Shown one piece after another: positions 8,066 through 16,731 of a stretch of 21,010 nt of DNA. Position numbers and translations under genes: made by a program. How positions within the stretch are numbered: position 1 is the stretch's first letter; each line of letters starts with the position of its first letter. The DNA is taken from the NCBI GenBank assembly GCA_002887195.1, contig PJAB01000767.1, forward strand, positions 1 to 21,010, written 5' to 3'. The stretch comes from Chrysochromulina parva (lineage: Eukaryota > Haptophyta > Prymnesiales > Chrysochromulinaceae). Below the pieces are notes generated by a model. It ran no database searches. It had not been told where the DNA came from and saw only the letters and a list, made by a program, of their open reading frames with translations.

Positions 8066-9391
8066 TCAGAAGCCGCGCGCCGCGCGCTTGGCCGCGTCAT
8101 GCAGAGCCTTATGCTCCGCATTCTTGCGCGCAGCTTCGCGTGCGGCATCCGCACTCGCATCGCCAAAGGTATACTGATCGATGTGACCACCCGCCGAGAC
8201 GGCGTCCTTCGCCATCCAGCTCGCATCTGGGGCCGCGCCGTCAAAGTCGGCGTATCCGTCCGAGAAGGAGGAGGCGCCCCAGTCATTGCAGCCGTACGCC
8301 GCCGCCGAGTCTCCCAGATCGCCGGCACCGCCCATCTTCTCCATGTTCTCGACCTTGACCTCTGTGTAGCCGGGGCCAGACAGGAAGGTGGTCATGCCGA
8401 CGGCGTTGTACGCGTTGGGCACGTGGCCCCTGTAGCCGGGGATGACGCCGTTGCCGTCAATGCGCATCGTGGGCTTGAACGCCACCTCAGTCTTCGTGTT
8501 GACGCGGTTGACCGTGCCCATAATCTGGTCGCCCGTGTTGACACCGGAGTTAGACTCGTCCTTCAGGTGGGCCGGCTTCTTGGCCTCGACGGTGCGCGTG
8601 TGCCCCATCGCCGACGCGCCGTACTTGTCCTTCGCGCGGGGCACGTGGCCCGCGTACTTGGGCACCACACCGTTGCGCTCGTCGCGGAAGTCAGTCATGA
8701 AGCCCTTGATAGCCGCCGTGGGTGGGCCCTGGGGCCACCACTCCTCGCCGTCGTCGTTAGGGTCAGAGCGCTGGTAGTCGCCACTCTCGAGCCCGCGCAC
8801 CTTGGGCGAGCGCGAGAAGAGCTCACGAAGCTCTGCGATCTCCTCGTGCTCCTGCACCTTGGCGAAGGGCGGAGTCGCACCCTTGGCGCTCTTGCCGTAC
8901 GTGTGCAGCGCGCGGGGCACGTGGCCGCCGTAGCCGGGCAGCACGCCACCGACCTGAACCGAGTACTCGGGCAGGCCCTCCGCCCACACACCCGCATCGG
9001 CCTTCGTGCTCGGGTGCCCTGTCTGCTCGCCGTCGACGCCTACGCCGGCGCCTTGATATGTAGTGCCCTTGTCATTCCACACGGCCATGTCGCCGAAGAC
9101 CTCCAGATCGCCTTTCTTGCGCAGCTCCCCAGCGTGCGAGAGGCCGTTAGGATCGCCAAAGGCAGCCTTGCCGTACGTGTGTTGGGCGCGGGGGCGGTGG
9201 CCCGCATAGCCCGGAATGACGCCGTTGACCGTGTCGCAGTAGCGGGTGTTCGGCTCTGCCGGATCCTCCTGGCGGTATGGCAGCGGGGCCTCGACGAGCG
9301 ACTTGTGGCCATCGGGGTTGGGGGGCTTCCTGCGCACCGGCGCCGTCTTCGTCGCCACCGCGGTGTTGCCGCTACCGCCAGCGTACGACAT
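8066..9391 (-). CDS. FAM166/CIMIP2-like ciliary microtubule inner protein
   Basis: 441 residues from ATG at 9391 (MSYAGGSG); the frame is open farther upstream but the extension is Cys/Arg-rich and unlike the rest. Four copies of a GY-x-GH-V/R-P motif occur: GVIPGYAGHRPRAQHTYGK, GVLPGYGGHVPRALHTYGK, GVVPKYAGHVPRAKDKYG and GVIPGYRGHVPNAYNAVG. The first lies near residue 45 and the rest are spaced about 100 residues apart. This PGYxGHVP pattern is typical of the FAM166/CIMIP2 family, which binds inside doublet microtubules. The C terminus is acidic/Gly-rich and then a Lys/Ala helix. Together with 6026-7036 it gives two axonemal genes within 3.4 kb. Confidence 0.8.
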   Translation of the reverse strand: MSYAGGSGNTAVATKTAPVRRKPPNPDGHKSLVEAPLPYRQEDPAEPNTRYCDTVNGVIPGYAGHRPRAQHTYGKAAFGDPNGLSHAGELRKKGDLEVFGDMAVWNDKGTTYQGAGVGVDGEQTGHPSTKADAGVWAEGLPEYSVQVGGVLPGYGGHVPRALHTYGKSAKGATPPFAKVQEHEEIAELRELFSRSPKVRGLESGDYQRSDPNDDGEEWWPQGPPTAAIKGFMTDFRDERNGVVPKYAGHVPRAKDKYGASAMGHTRTVEAKKPAHLKDESNSGVNTGDQIMGTVNRVNTKTEVAFKPTMRIDGNGVIPGYRGHVPNAYNAVGMTTFLSGPGYTEVKVENMEKMGGAGDLGDSAAAYGCNDWGASSFSDGYADFDGAAPDASWMAKDAVSAGGHIDQYTFGDASADAAREAARKNAEHKALHDAAKRAARGF

Positions 9392-9849
9392 GGCTGCACG
9401 AGTGCGGAGAGCCACGCTTTTTGGCAGGAGCCAACTTCGTTGTTTCGAGAAGTTGTTTCGCGAGCCACTGTGGGGTTTTGAATTTTCGTTGCAAGCGGGA
9501 CAAGTTCGGAAAACTGAGTGTCCATGTACCAAACAACACGCGCGCATCCGCCACACAAACGCGACGTACCCTTCGCGACCCGCACATCGACGTCCACAGG
9601 TCCAATTGCATAGCCATAGGCACACACGCTCAAGCACATCAAGCCAGCCAGATCAGAGCTCACCGCCTCACCCGGGCACAACATCTCCCAACATCTTCGT
9701 GGTGCTTTACGACCTCACGCATCCCGAGTGCGCAGCGCGCGCGGAAGGACGGCGCGCGGGGGGTGGCGCGATCGACGGCTCCAAACCGTCACGCTGCGAA
9801 TCACACACCCTGCGCTGCTGCTCGCTGCGACAGGAGACCCCGCGCGCGC
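9392..9849. other. Spacer between two minus-strand genes
   Basis: It holds the upstream region of the FAM166-like gene and the 3' flank of the CDK gene. No convincing ORF, RNA gene or repeat array was seen. Two similar words, GTTGTTTCGAGAA and GTTGTTTCGCGAG, occur within about 25 nt near 9440-9465, upstream of the FAM166-like start. Confidence 0.5.
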
Positions 9850-10896
9850 TTAGAAGGGCAGCGGGATCTTGCCGACCGTGTCGAGGTTGAGGCCGTTGAA
9901 GTACGGGTGCTCGAGGGCGTCCTTGGCGGTGATGCGCGCCTGCGGCGTGTAGAGGAGCATGTGCTTGACGAGGTCGAGGCCCTCGTCGTTGAGCCTGTCC
10001 GTCTGCGGCACCACCTCGCGCAGCTGCTTGGGCTGCCACTTGGGGAAGTTGGTCTTGAAGTCGGGCAGCTGTGAGACGCCCGTCCAGAGCGTCTCGTTCG
10101 GCGTGCCGAGCACCCGGAAGATCTTGAAGATCTCGTCAATCTCCGAGTCGCCCGGGAACATCGGGTGGCCGGTGACCATCTCGGGGATCATGGTGCCGAG
10201 CGACCACATGTCGACCGGGCACGAGTACTGCTTGGATCCGAGCAAGATCTCAGGCGCGCGGTACCAGAGCGTGACCACCTCGTGCGTGTACGTGCGCAGC
10301 GGCACCGTGAACGCGCGCGCGAGCCCAAAGTCAGCGAGCTTGAGCGAGCCCTTCTTTGGGTCCACGAGCACGTTCTGCGGCTTGAGGTCGCGGTGGAAGA
10401 TGCGGTGCGAATGGCACCACCGGAGGCCGTCGAGCATCTGGTAGGTGAACGACTTGACGCACTCCGCGCTCAGCTTGTACTGCTGTGACTTCATGTACTT
10501 CTTGAGGTCAAACTCGCAGTACTCGAAGCACAGGTACAATTTGTTGTCGTTCGGCATGTAGAAGACGTCCTTGAGCCTGCAAGAGAGCGAGAGAGAGAGC
10601 GCGCGCGCGCGCGAGTGAGCGGCGCCTTTGCGAGCGCGCAGCCGGGTTAAGCGAGCGCGCGCGCGGTGCACGCACTGGACGACGTTGGGGTGCTGCAGCT
10701 CCTTGAGCAGCGACACCTCGCGCAGCGTGGTGCCCGGAACACCCTCATCCTCGCACTCGAGCTTGATCTTCTTGAGCGCGGCAATTTCACCCGTCTTCTC
10801 GTGCGTCGCGACGTAGACCTCGCCGAATGTGCCCTCACCCAGCTTCTCGCCGCGCTTCCACAACTTGAACGACGCGGTGGCTTCAGCTGCAGCCAT
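9850..10896 (-). CDS. Cyclin-dependent kinase (CDK1/2-type), two exons
   Basis: Exons run 10896-10676 and 10576-9850 on the minus strand and encode 315 residues. The start at 10896 has good context (CACCATGGC). An in-frame ATG 11 codons upstream is less likely. Features: G-loop GEGTFGEVY, catalytic Lys 42 (AALKKIKLE), a cyclin-binding helix PGTTLRE in place of PSTAIRE, HRDLKPQN, DFG, T-loop YTHEVVTLWYRAPE and the family segment MFPGDSEIDEIFKIFRVLG. Removing the 99-nt intron restores LQHPNVVQLKDVFYM. The residue matching inhibitory Tyr15 is Phe24. The gene should phosphorylate Ser/Thr-Pro sites with a cyclin; its exact subclass is not settled. Confidence 0.9.
   Translation of the reverse strand: MAAAEATASFKLWKRGEKLGEGTFGEVYVATHEKTGEIAALKKIKLECEDEGVPGTTLREVSLLKELQHPNVVQCVHRARARLTRLRARKGAAHSRARALSLSLSCRLKDVFYMPNDNKLYLCFEYCEFDLKKYMKSQQYKLSAECVKSFTYQMLDGLRWCHSHRIFHRDLKPQNVLVDPKKGSLKLADFGLARAFTVPLRTYTHEVVTLWYRAPEILLGSKQYSCPVDMWSLGTMIPEMVTGHPMFPGDSEIDEIFKIFRVLGTPNETLWTGVSQLPDFKTNFPKWQPKQLREVVPQTDRLNDEGLDLVKHMLLYTPQARITAKDALEHPYFNGLNLDTVGKIPLPF
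10577..10675 (-). other. Conventional GT-AG intron in the CDK gene
   Basis: On the minus strand it begins GTGCGTGCACC and ends in a CT-rich tract followed by TTGCAG. It is 99 nt, a multiple of three without an in-frame stop, so an ORF reads through it and adds 33 residues foreign to CDKs. It contains (GC)n and (GA)n runs and no CTGAT decamers or flanking exon duplication. Confidence 0.88.
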
Positions 10897-11861
10897 GGTG
10901 CCTGCGGGTGGGCCATGGCGCGTGAGCATTAGCAGCGAGTGAGCGGGTGGCGGCCACGGCTGCGGCGCGCGGCGCGTGGCGTGCTGGATGTTGGCCCGCC
11001 CTCAGGCGCCCGAAGGTGCAGGTCCGCGCCAAACGCGGGCGAGGCCAGGCAGTACGGCCAGCTCCGCGCTGAGCAGGTGGAGGTGCGACACGGCACGCAG
11101 CCACCCGAGGCTCGATGCAGCGCGCGCGCGAGCTAGTCAGCGCCTCGAAGGAGGCAGAGCGAGCGCTGCCTGGCTCGCCGCGAACCCGCGAGCGCCGCGG
11201 CCACACCCGGCAGCAGCCAGCAGCGGCGGCGAGACTGGTAAAATGGCGGCCGCACCGACGCTTCGAACTCAAGCGGGACAACCCTGGAGGTTGTGGAATG
11301 CAAAAGACATTCCCGGAATGGGCGTTGGCGAGCGCCTTTCCTCGTGACTTTGGATCTCATGGGATAGGACCTTCCCATGACCTGTTCGAGGTCACTTCAG
11401 GTGTGAAGGCGTTCACCGCTCACACGCGCGCCCGACCTCGTCGCGCCAAGTACGCGGTCTCGTCTCCGCGCGCGCGCGCACCTCTCACATAGGTGGCCAA
11501 CACAAGCAATGCGGGTGGACTCCTCCCGTGACCCCCGCGTTGACTCGTTTGCCTACAATAGCCGCCAGCCGCATAACTCCCGACCGGGCAGCGTACCAAC
11601 ACGCTTCGGCAGCCACCGCGGCCGTTGCGTGTGCCTCGCACTCCCTCTACCTGGCCGGGTTTAGACGAGCTGCACATCCTCCGCATCGCGCGTCGTCCGC
11701 AAGCGCCACCCGCGCGCGTCGTCCGCAAGCGCCACCCGCGCACGCCCTCCCTCCCTCCCTCTCTCTCTCCTCTTCTAACCACGCGCTCTTCGCGCCCACG
11801 CCACGCAGTCGCAGCCGCTACCACCTCTGCTGCCGTTCTTTTGCATGATCAGTCGTCTGCC
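10897..11861. other. Divergent intergenic region between CDK and B-box genes
   Basis: About 965 nt likely to hold both promoters. A CT/TCCC-rich tract at about 11745-11775 lies about 90 nt upstream of the B-box ATG and could be a core promoter element or 5' UTR. A short hairpin TGACCT-n5-AGGTCA sits at 11378-11394. The ATG at 11846 opens a frame different from the main one. ORFs here are Arg/Ala-rich and not supported as genes. Confidence 0.5.
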
Positions 11862-12947
11862 ATGGCAGACGACGAGCTGATGCGCCGGCTGCAAGCGCTG
11901 CGCGGTGACGATGCGCCCGGCGGCGCCACCGACGACGAGCTCATCGCCAAGTCGCGTGAGTTGCGTGACCTACCCAGCACAACCCCGCTGCCGAAGCCGG
12001 TAGCGGGCTGGCTGCCGCCAGCGCCGCCCGAGGGGCCGGCGGGCGCCGGCAAGTCCAGCGTGAACGACAAGCTCGGACGGCTCTTCGACACCTTTGTGGA
12101 CGGCGGTCGTGGCGGCGCTAGTGCCGGCGCCGCCGAGGCCGACGTGCTGCTGCAGCAGGCGGCCGACGCGGTACGGCTCGAGGGCGGCGGCGCCCACGCA
12201 GCCGTCGGTAACGACCGCGTCGCGCAGTGGCTGCACGCGCGCGGCGAGGCCGACGGGGCCGGCAACGCCGCCCTCGACGCCGCGCGCCTCGCCGCCCTGG
12301 CCGCCCTCGCCGCCGGCGCACCTCCCGAAGAACAGCCCCTCGCTGCGCTGAGCAAGGCAGAGCTCGCCAGCATCAAGGGCGAGTCGGATCGCGCCCTCTG
12401 CGAGGGGCTGCAGGGCCTTTGCGCGGGCACGAGCGCCGCCGCCAAGGGCGCGCCGACCAGCGCCAAGGGCGGCGCCGCCGCCGCCGACTTGATGGGCGCC
12501 GTGATGGGCTCCCTCGGCTTCGATGGCGTTGATGAGGCCAAGGAGGACGACGAGGCTGCAGAAGCGGAACGTCTGCTCGCCGAGATGGCAGATGAGCTCG
12601 AGGCGGAGGTGCGCTTCGCGCAGATGCCGACCGTGCCCCAGCACGTGCCCGCACCGAGTTCCGTCGCCGCTCTCTTCCCGAGTGCGCCGACGCACCAAGC
12701 ACGGCAGCCCGCGCCCAGGACGGCGGCCCCGCCAGCGCCTGCGCCGCCGGACGAGATGGAGCGCTGGTGCATCGTCTGCAATGAGGACGCGCACGTGTGG
12801 TGCGTCGGCTGCGATGGCGACCCATACTGCAACCGCTGCTGGCGCGAGGGCCACGTCGGGCCGGACGCATCGTTCGCCGGGCATCGGAAGGTACCCATCA
12901 GCCAGGCGCGCCCGGCGGGCTCGGCGGCGGGCGAGGACAATCTCTGA
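11862..12947 (+). CDS. ANCHR/ZFYVE19-like protein with C-terminal B-box-type zinc finger
   Basis: 361 residues from ATG 11862 (GCCATGGCAGAC context). The start MADDELMRRLQALRG and a second copy DDELIAKSRELRDLP resemble the short helices (MIM-like) in ANCHR that bind ESCRT-III subunits. The middle is Ala/Gly-rich with little visible structure, except for an acidic helix around residues 225-255. At about residues 300-335 lies WCIVCNEDAHVWCVGCDGD followed by PYCNRCWREGH, which fits the C-terminal B-box-like zinc site of ANCHR. No FYVE finger is visible, so it is a shortened relative. A role in ESCRT-linked abscission control is inference from the family. Confidence 0.7.
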   Translation: MADDELMRRLQALRGDDAPGGATDDELIAKSRELRDLPSTTPLPKPVAGWLPPAPPEGPAGAGKSSVNDKLGRLFDTFVDGGRGGASAGAAEADVLLQQAADAVRLEGGGAHAAVGNDRVAQWLHARGEADGAGNAALDAARLAALAALAAGAPPEEQPLAALSKAELASIKGESDRALCEGLQGLCAGTSAAAKGAPTSAKGGAAAADLMGAVMGSLGFDGVDEAKEDDEAAEAERLLAEMADELEAEVRFAQMPTVPQHVPAPSSVAALFPSAPTHQARQPAPRTAAPPAPAPPDEMERWCIVCNEDAHVWCVGCDGDPYCNRCWREGHVGPDASFAGHRKVPISQARPAGSAAGEDNL

Positions 12948-13227
12948 CCCTCGACTCGTGGATGAGACGGCGCGTGTGCGCGCGTGTACATTGCGGGACC
13001 TTCTCTTGCGCTGTACTATAGGTGTACACAAAAACTTAGGAGTAGCCCCCGTTACCGCGTTAGCTGATAGCTCCGACCGGGTAGTATAATTGCGACTCAG
13101 CACGTCACCGCTCGGCTTGCGCTTCGGCTGTGTGAACCACACGCCCCCTGCTATTTACCGCCCACGCCGACTCGACTCGCAGCCCAAACGCAGGTCGCAG
13201 CCCACACGGCCCTAATCTGCTATACTG
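12948..13227. other. Short spacer between convergent genes
   Basis: This is the 3' flank of the B-box gene and of the minus-strand glycosyltransferase-like gene. It is more AT-rich than the coding DNA around it. No gene or repeat was recognised. Confidence 0.5.
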
Positions 13228-15573
13228 CTACTCGCTTGGACTACGCTTGGACTTGCCCTTCTTATCGTCCTGTGCCTTGGGGGGCTTATTAGGCCTGGTC
13301 TTGGACTTGAGTTCCGGCTCGGCACGGTGCTTGCCATGCACGAGCACCGTGTCGGCCGAGAGTGCGCGAACGCTCGCCTCGTTCCACACGTCGAGACGAT
13401 TCTGCACGAGGTCGGTGTACAGGAAGCGGTGAGCGTGCGCCTGCCATATATGGAAGTGGCGTGGCTCGTGCAGGAACAAGTGCGTCGAGACGTCATGCGG
13501 CTGGCGGGGGTGCTCGTGCGCCACACGATGCATCAGCGCCACGAAGCACGGCTGGCCGAGCCGGTAGAGGCCGGCCGAGTTCATGTGGTAGTGGTGTGTA
13601 CTCACCATGGCATGTGCCAACCGAGGCTGCTGCGCGGGGCCCTTGCGCCAGTAGCCACGTGGCGCTGCGGCCTCCTCGGCCACGCGCGCGAGCCACAACG
13701 GTCGAATGGGCACCACGTCGGCCTCCATCCACAGCATCGCGTCGTACTGGGCATGCAACGCCTTGTCGAAAAAGAGACGGTAGAAGAGGTTGTTCGGGCC
13801 CGTGTTGTCCCAGCCGCCTACGTAGTACTGCTCGGCGCGCGTCAGGTTGGCAGGGCGCACGTAGACGCGCCCAAAGCAGCGCGCGGCGCCCCCGAGGAGG
13901 GCCGTCGGCTCCGCCCACGGAATCCAAGAGAGCTCTGGGTGCGACGGCCCATCGGCGGCATAGAGCATCAAGTCCGCGCGAAACGACGCCGGGAAGGCGC
14001 TGCCGCCGCCCGCGCCGCGGCCGTTCGCGTCGCCGTCAGCAGCGCAAGGCTCGAGGCCGCCGCCGTCACGCCAACTGCCGAGGTTGGACACGAGCCGCGA
14101 TCAGAGGAGGCAATCAGAGGAGGCAATCAAGAGGCAATTAACGACACTCGCCTGCCGAGGTTGGACACGAGCCGCGATCGCTCCGCTGCGACGAAAGGCA
14201 TCACGATGACGATCTTCGGCCGCTCGAGTGGCGCCGACGCCGACGTCGGCGGGCATGCGAGTGGGGGCGCCAGCGCCGGCTGAGCCTGTCCAAAGCGCAG
14301 CGCTCTCTGCAGCTGCCAGCGCAGCAGGTTGCCTTCCGACGCGAGCCCGTGCTGTGGAACGCCCAGCGCTGTCTCGAGCACTTCGAGCATGTGCTCCGCG
14401 CTGAAGCGGAGCGGCGGCAGCGGCGGCGGCGAGGGCGACGAGGAGGGCAAGGAGGGCGAGGAGGGCGAGGAGGGCGAGGAGGGCGGTGGCAGCCGCGACG
14501 CGACCTCGAACATGGCCAAGAAGGCGTGCATCGTGGGCATCCTGGTGACGATGGCCTTCAGCAACTCGAGCGCCTCGCCCACGCGCCCCGCGCGCAGCAG
14601 CAGCGCCGCACATACGCGCACCCCCGCGTGGGCCCACAGGTCCGCGCGCTCATCTTCACCTGATGAAGGAGGCAATCATCACGTACTCAGAGAAGCAATC
14701 AGCATGGAATCATCCCGCAGGTCCCGCGTGCTCATCCGCACCTGACGACTCCGGCGGCTCGCAATGCCCATGCTCTCGCAGCAGCTGCACGCCCACGGCC
14801 GCGCCGCGCGCCGTGCCCAGCGCCGTGCCGAGCGCACGGCTGAGCGCCGTCTTGCGATTGGCTTCTCCAAACTCGAGCACGAGCTGCGCGAGCTCGGCCA
14901 TGATCTCGGAGCGAAGCACGGGTGCCGGCAGCACACCGAGAAGGTGCGTGAGGAGGAGGGTGCTCCCCAGGTCGTGCAGCAGCATGAACAGCCGCTTGTG
15001 GTCCTCGCGGTTCGGCGGCGCGGTCGGCATGTACTGCAGCATCGTGGCGCACTCGTGTACCCAACCATCGAACACCTGCGCCGACTTCTCGTCAATGGTG
15101 CTCACCGAGCCCGCAGCTGGCCGCTCGAGCGCCTCGAAGACGTCGATGGCCCCGATGCGCTGCTGGAGTAGCTGCTGCTTCGACGATTGCGCCAGCTGCT
15201 GAGCGCTCAGGCACGCGCCATGCAGTGCCTCGCGCGCCATCGCAAACTGGCTGTCGCGTAGCGCGTGCACCGTCCGCGTGAAGCGCTGCTCGATGTCGGC
15301 GGCATGGGCGCCACGCAGTGTGGCGTCGGCCTGCTCGACGGCCGCAAAATCTGCGAACCACGCCGAGGTGCCGACCGGGTAGCCATCAGCGTCTGCAGCG
15401 TTTGCGGCCATCGCCGCGCACGATGAGGCGTCCTCGTCGATCGGCTGGACCGGCAGCGGCCGGTCACTCAGCAGCGCACGGTGGTTGAGCGTGAGCATTC
15501 GCATCATGGCTTGCTCCTCGGCCAAGTGCGACTCCGTCGCGCCGGAGGCCGCGACGACGACGCATATGAGCAT
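13228..15573 (-). CDS. Glycosyltransferase-like protein (GT-A-type), three exons
   Basis: Exons on the minus strand are 15573-14742, 14659-14152 and 14074-13228; the joined frame is 728 residues. The N terminus (MLICVVVAASGATESH) looks like a short signal or anchor. Residues up to about 350 are helical and TPR-like. A Ser/Pro-rich low-complexity stretch (9-bp DNA repeat near 14455-14485) follows. The catalytic half starts with KIVIVMPFVAAERSRLVSNL and includes YYVGGWDNTGPNNLFYRLFF, then AMLWMEADVVPIRPLWL, whose E-x-D fits a metal-binding DxD-type site, and HHYHMNSAGLYRLG. The tail is Lys-rich. The exon-2/exon-3 join restores LVSNLGSWRDGG. Acceptor and donor sugars are unknown. Confidence 0.72.
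14075..14151 (-). other. GC-AG intron with exon duplication and TGATTGCC repeats
   Basis: On the minus strand the exon ends GGCAG and the 77-nt intron runs from GCGAGTGTCG to CTCGGCAG. The 28 bp ending at the 3' splice site (14075-14102) are identical to the last 28 bp of the upstream exon (14152-14179). Between them are two CTGAT units plus TTGATTGCC and a diverged copy. The join gives GGC-AGT-TGG in frame. Retention stops after a few codons. Confidence 0.82.
14660..14741 (-). other. GT-AG intron with diverged exon duplication
   Basis: On the minus strand the exon ends TCGTCAG. The 82-nt intron begins GTGCGGATGAGC and ends TTCATCAG, and the next exon begins GTGAAGATGAGC. The first about 28 nt of intron are a diverged copy of the start of the next exon, with four substitutions and a 1-nt indel. 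CTGATTGC, CTGAGTAC and ATGATTGCC units lie between. The join keeps the frame (PPESSG-EDERADLW). Confidence 0.8.
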
Positions 15574-15699
15574 ATTCGCAAAAAATAGATGAAATTGACT
15601 AAGGGTTGCCTTAAGACTTTCCTACTATACATGAATAAGAGATTTATTCACACGTATCCCGGCCGATCCGCGGTAAGCTTTCAGTTTCCATCGACAACA
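15574..15699. promoter_or_regulatory. 126-bp divergent promoter region
   Basis: It separates the start codons of the glycosyltransferase-like gene (minus) and the VWA gene (plus). It is clearly more AT-rich than its surroundings and contains TTCGCAAAAAATAG at its left end, a word shared with the SHIPPO start region. An ATG at 15589 is in frame with the VWA gene but would hide its signal peptide. Confidence 0.6.
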
Positions 15700-16731
15700 A
15701 TGAAGCTGTTGCTCGTCGTGTGCGTCACCGCGATTGCCACGGCCGACTGGTGTCCACAGGGGCCGGCTCGCAGCGACGCTGAGGTCGATGCAATCATCAA
15801 GAACATGACTAGCGCAAGTTTCTCATCGGATCAGCTCAAGGCTCTGTCCAAGGGCCTGACAGAGGGCATGGATCACAACTTGCCGCTCCGCTCCCAGTCG
15901 ATGGTTGCCTTGCTGCAACCTCTCTCGTTCTCAGCTGACAAGGCCACGGCGCTTCAGCTCATGCTGCGCTACGCTCAGGGTATGAATTGTTCAGAGGGCG
16001 CAGGCATCCTGAAAGCCTTCAGCTTCAGCAGCGACAGACTCACGGTGCTGCCGGGCATTGCGGCAATGCTGTTCGACACGAAGAGCAACAACGCTTCGAT
16101 ACTGGACGCGTTCGATTTCTCCTCTGACAAAGCGGCGGCGCTCAAGATCCTGCAGAGCACGCCGCAGCAGTCGTGCACGTTCGGGCCGATCTCCGTCCAA
16201 AAGGCCATCTTCTTGGTCGATGTCTCCGGGAGTATGAGTACCTCATTCACCGCGCCCGACGGCAGCATGTACACGCGACTCTCGTATGTGCAAGCCCAGC
16301 TCTCCGACGTGATCCTCGACCAACTTCCAAAACTGGCAGGCCGTATGTTTGACGTCCTCAAGTTCTCTGATTCCGTTGGCTCGTGGGCACCCGGCCTCCT
16401 TCCCGCCAACACATCCAATGCAGCCTCCGCTACCCAGTACGTAGCGAGCTGGGTGGCGAACGGCGGTACGAGCACCCTCGCTGCACTCGGCGCGGCGTAC
16501 AAGCCGGACGGGGTCGAGGCGGTCTATCTCCTCTCGGACGGCGTCCCCTCGGATGCGCAGCCGAGCCAGATCATTGCCGTGGCCTCGACGCTCTCGAAAA
16601 ACGGCACGGTGCCGTGCAATACGATCCTCTTCATGGAGGGCGGGACGGAGGACAGGGCGGCTGCGGAGTCCTTTATGAAGACGCTTGCCGAGGCGACCGG
16701 CGGCGTCTTCCGCAGCGCGTCCAACCGTTAA
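15700..16731 (+). CDS. Secreted protein with DUF4476-like repeats and a VWA domain
   Basis: 343 residues from ATG 15700, chosen because MKLLLVVCVTAIATADW is a clear signal peptide. An in-frame ATG at 15589 is less likely. The N-terminal half has four copies of an F-S-S-D-x-x-x-x-L helical pattern (SFSSDQLKAL, SFSADKATAL, SFSSDRLTVL, DFSSDKAAAL), typical of DUF4476. The C-terminal half is a von Willebrand factor A fold. Its MIDAS residues are DVSGSMS near residue 174, a Thr in NGGTSTL, and Asp in LLSDGVPSD. Metal-dependent adhesion or scaffolding outside the cell or in the secretory route is expected from the family; no ligand is known. Confidence 0.85.
   Translation: MKLLLVVCVTAIATADWCPQGPARSDAEVDAIIKNMTSASFSSDQLKALSKGLTEGMDHNLPLRSQSMVALLQPLSFSADKATALQLMLRYAQGMNCSEGAGILKAFSFSSDRLTVLPGIAAMLFDTKSNNASILDAFDFSSDKAAALKILQSTPQQSCTFGPISVQKAIFLVDVSGSMSTSFTAPDGSMYTRLSYVQAQLSDVILDQLPKLAGRMFDVLKFSDSVGSWAPGLLPANTSNAASATQYVASWVANGGTSTLAALGAAYKPDGVEAVYLLSDGVPSDAQPSQIIAVASTLSKNGTVPCNTILFMEGGTEDRAAAESFMKTLAEATGGVFRSASNR

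Noticed and set aside
7925..9481. 518-residue plus-strand ORF
   Set aside because: It is antisense to the FAM166-like gene, Arg/Val/Ala-rich, and shows no domain; a GC-skew shadow.
10577..10675. 33-residue insertion in the CDK N-lobe
   Set aside because: The stretch has a good GT 5' site, a pyrimidine tract and TTGCAG, and its removal restores the conserved kinase sequence; it is an intron that happens to be open.
11378..11394. TGACCT-n5-AGGTCA hairpin as a terminator or nuclear-receptor-type site
   Set aside because: One short 6-bp inverted repeat in a spacer of nearly 1 kb is expected by chance and has no supporting context.
11970..13142. 390-residue minus-strand ORF
   Set aside because: It is antisense to the B-box gene, whose zinc site and start context are convincing; the ORF has no recognisable motif.
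13327..14283. 318-residue plus-strand ORF
   Set aside because: It is antisense to the glycosyltransferase-like exons and spans the intron only by chance.
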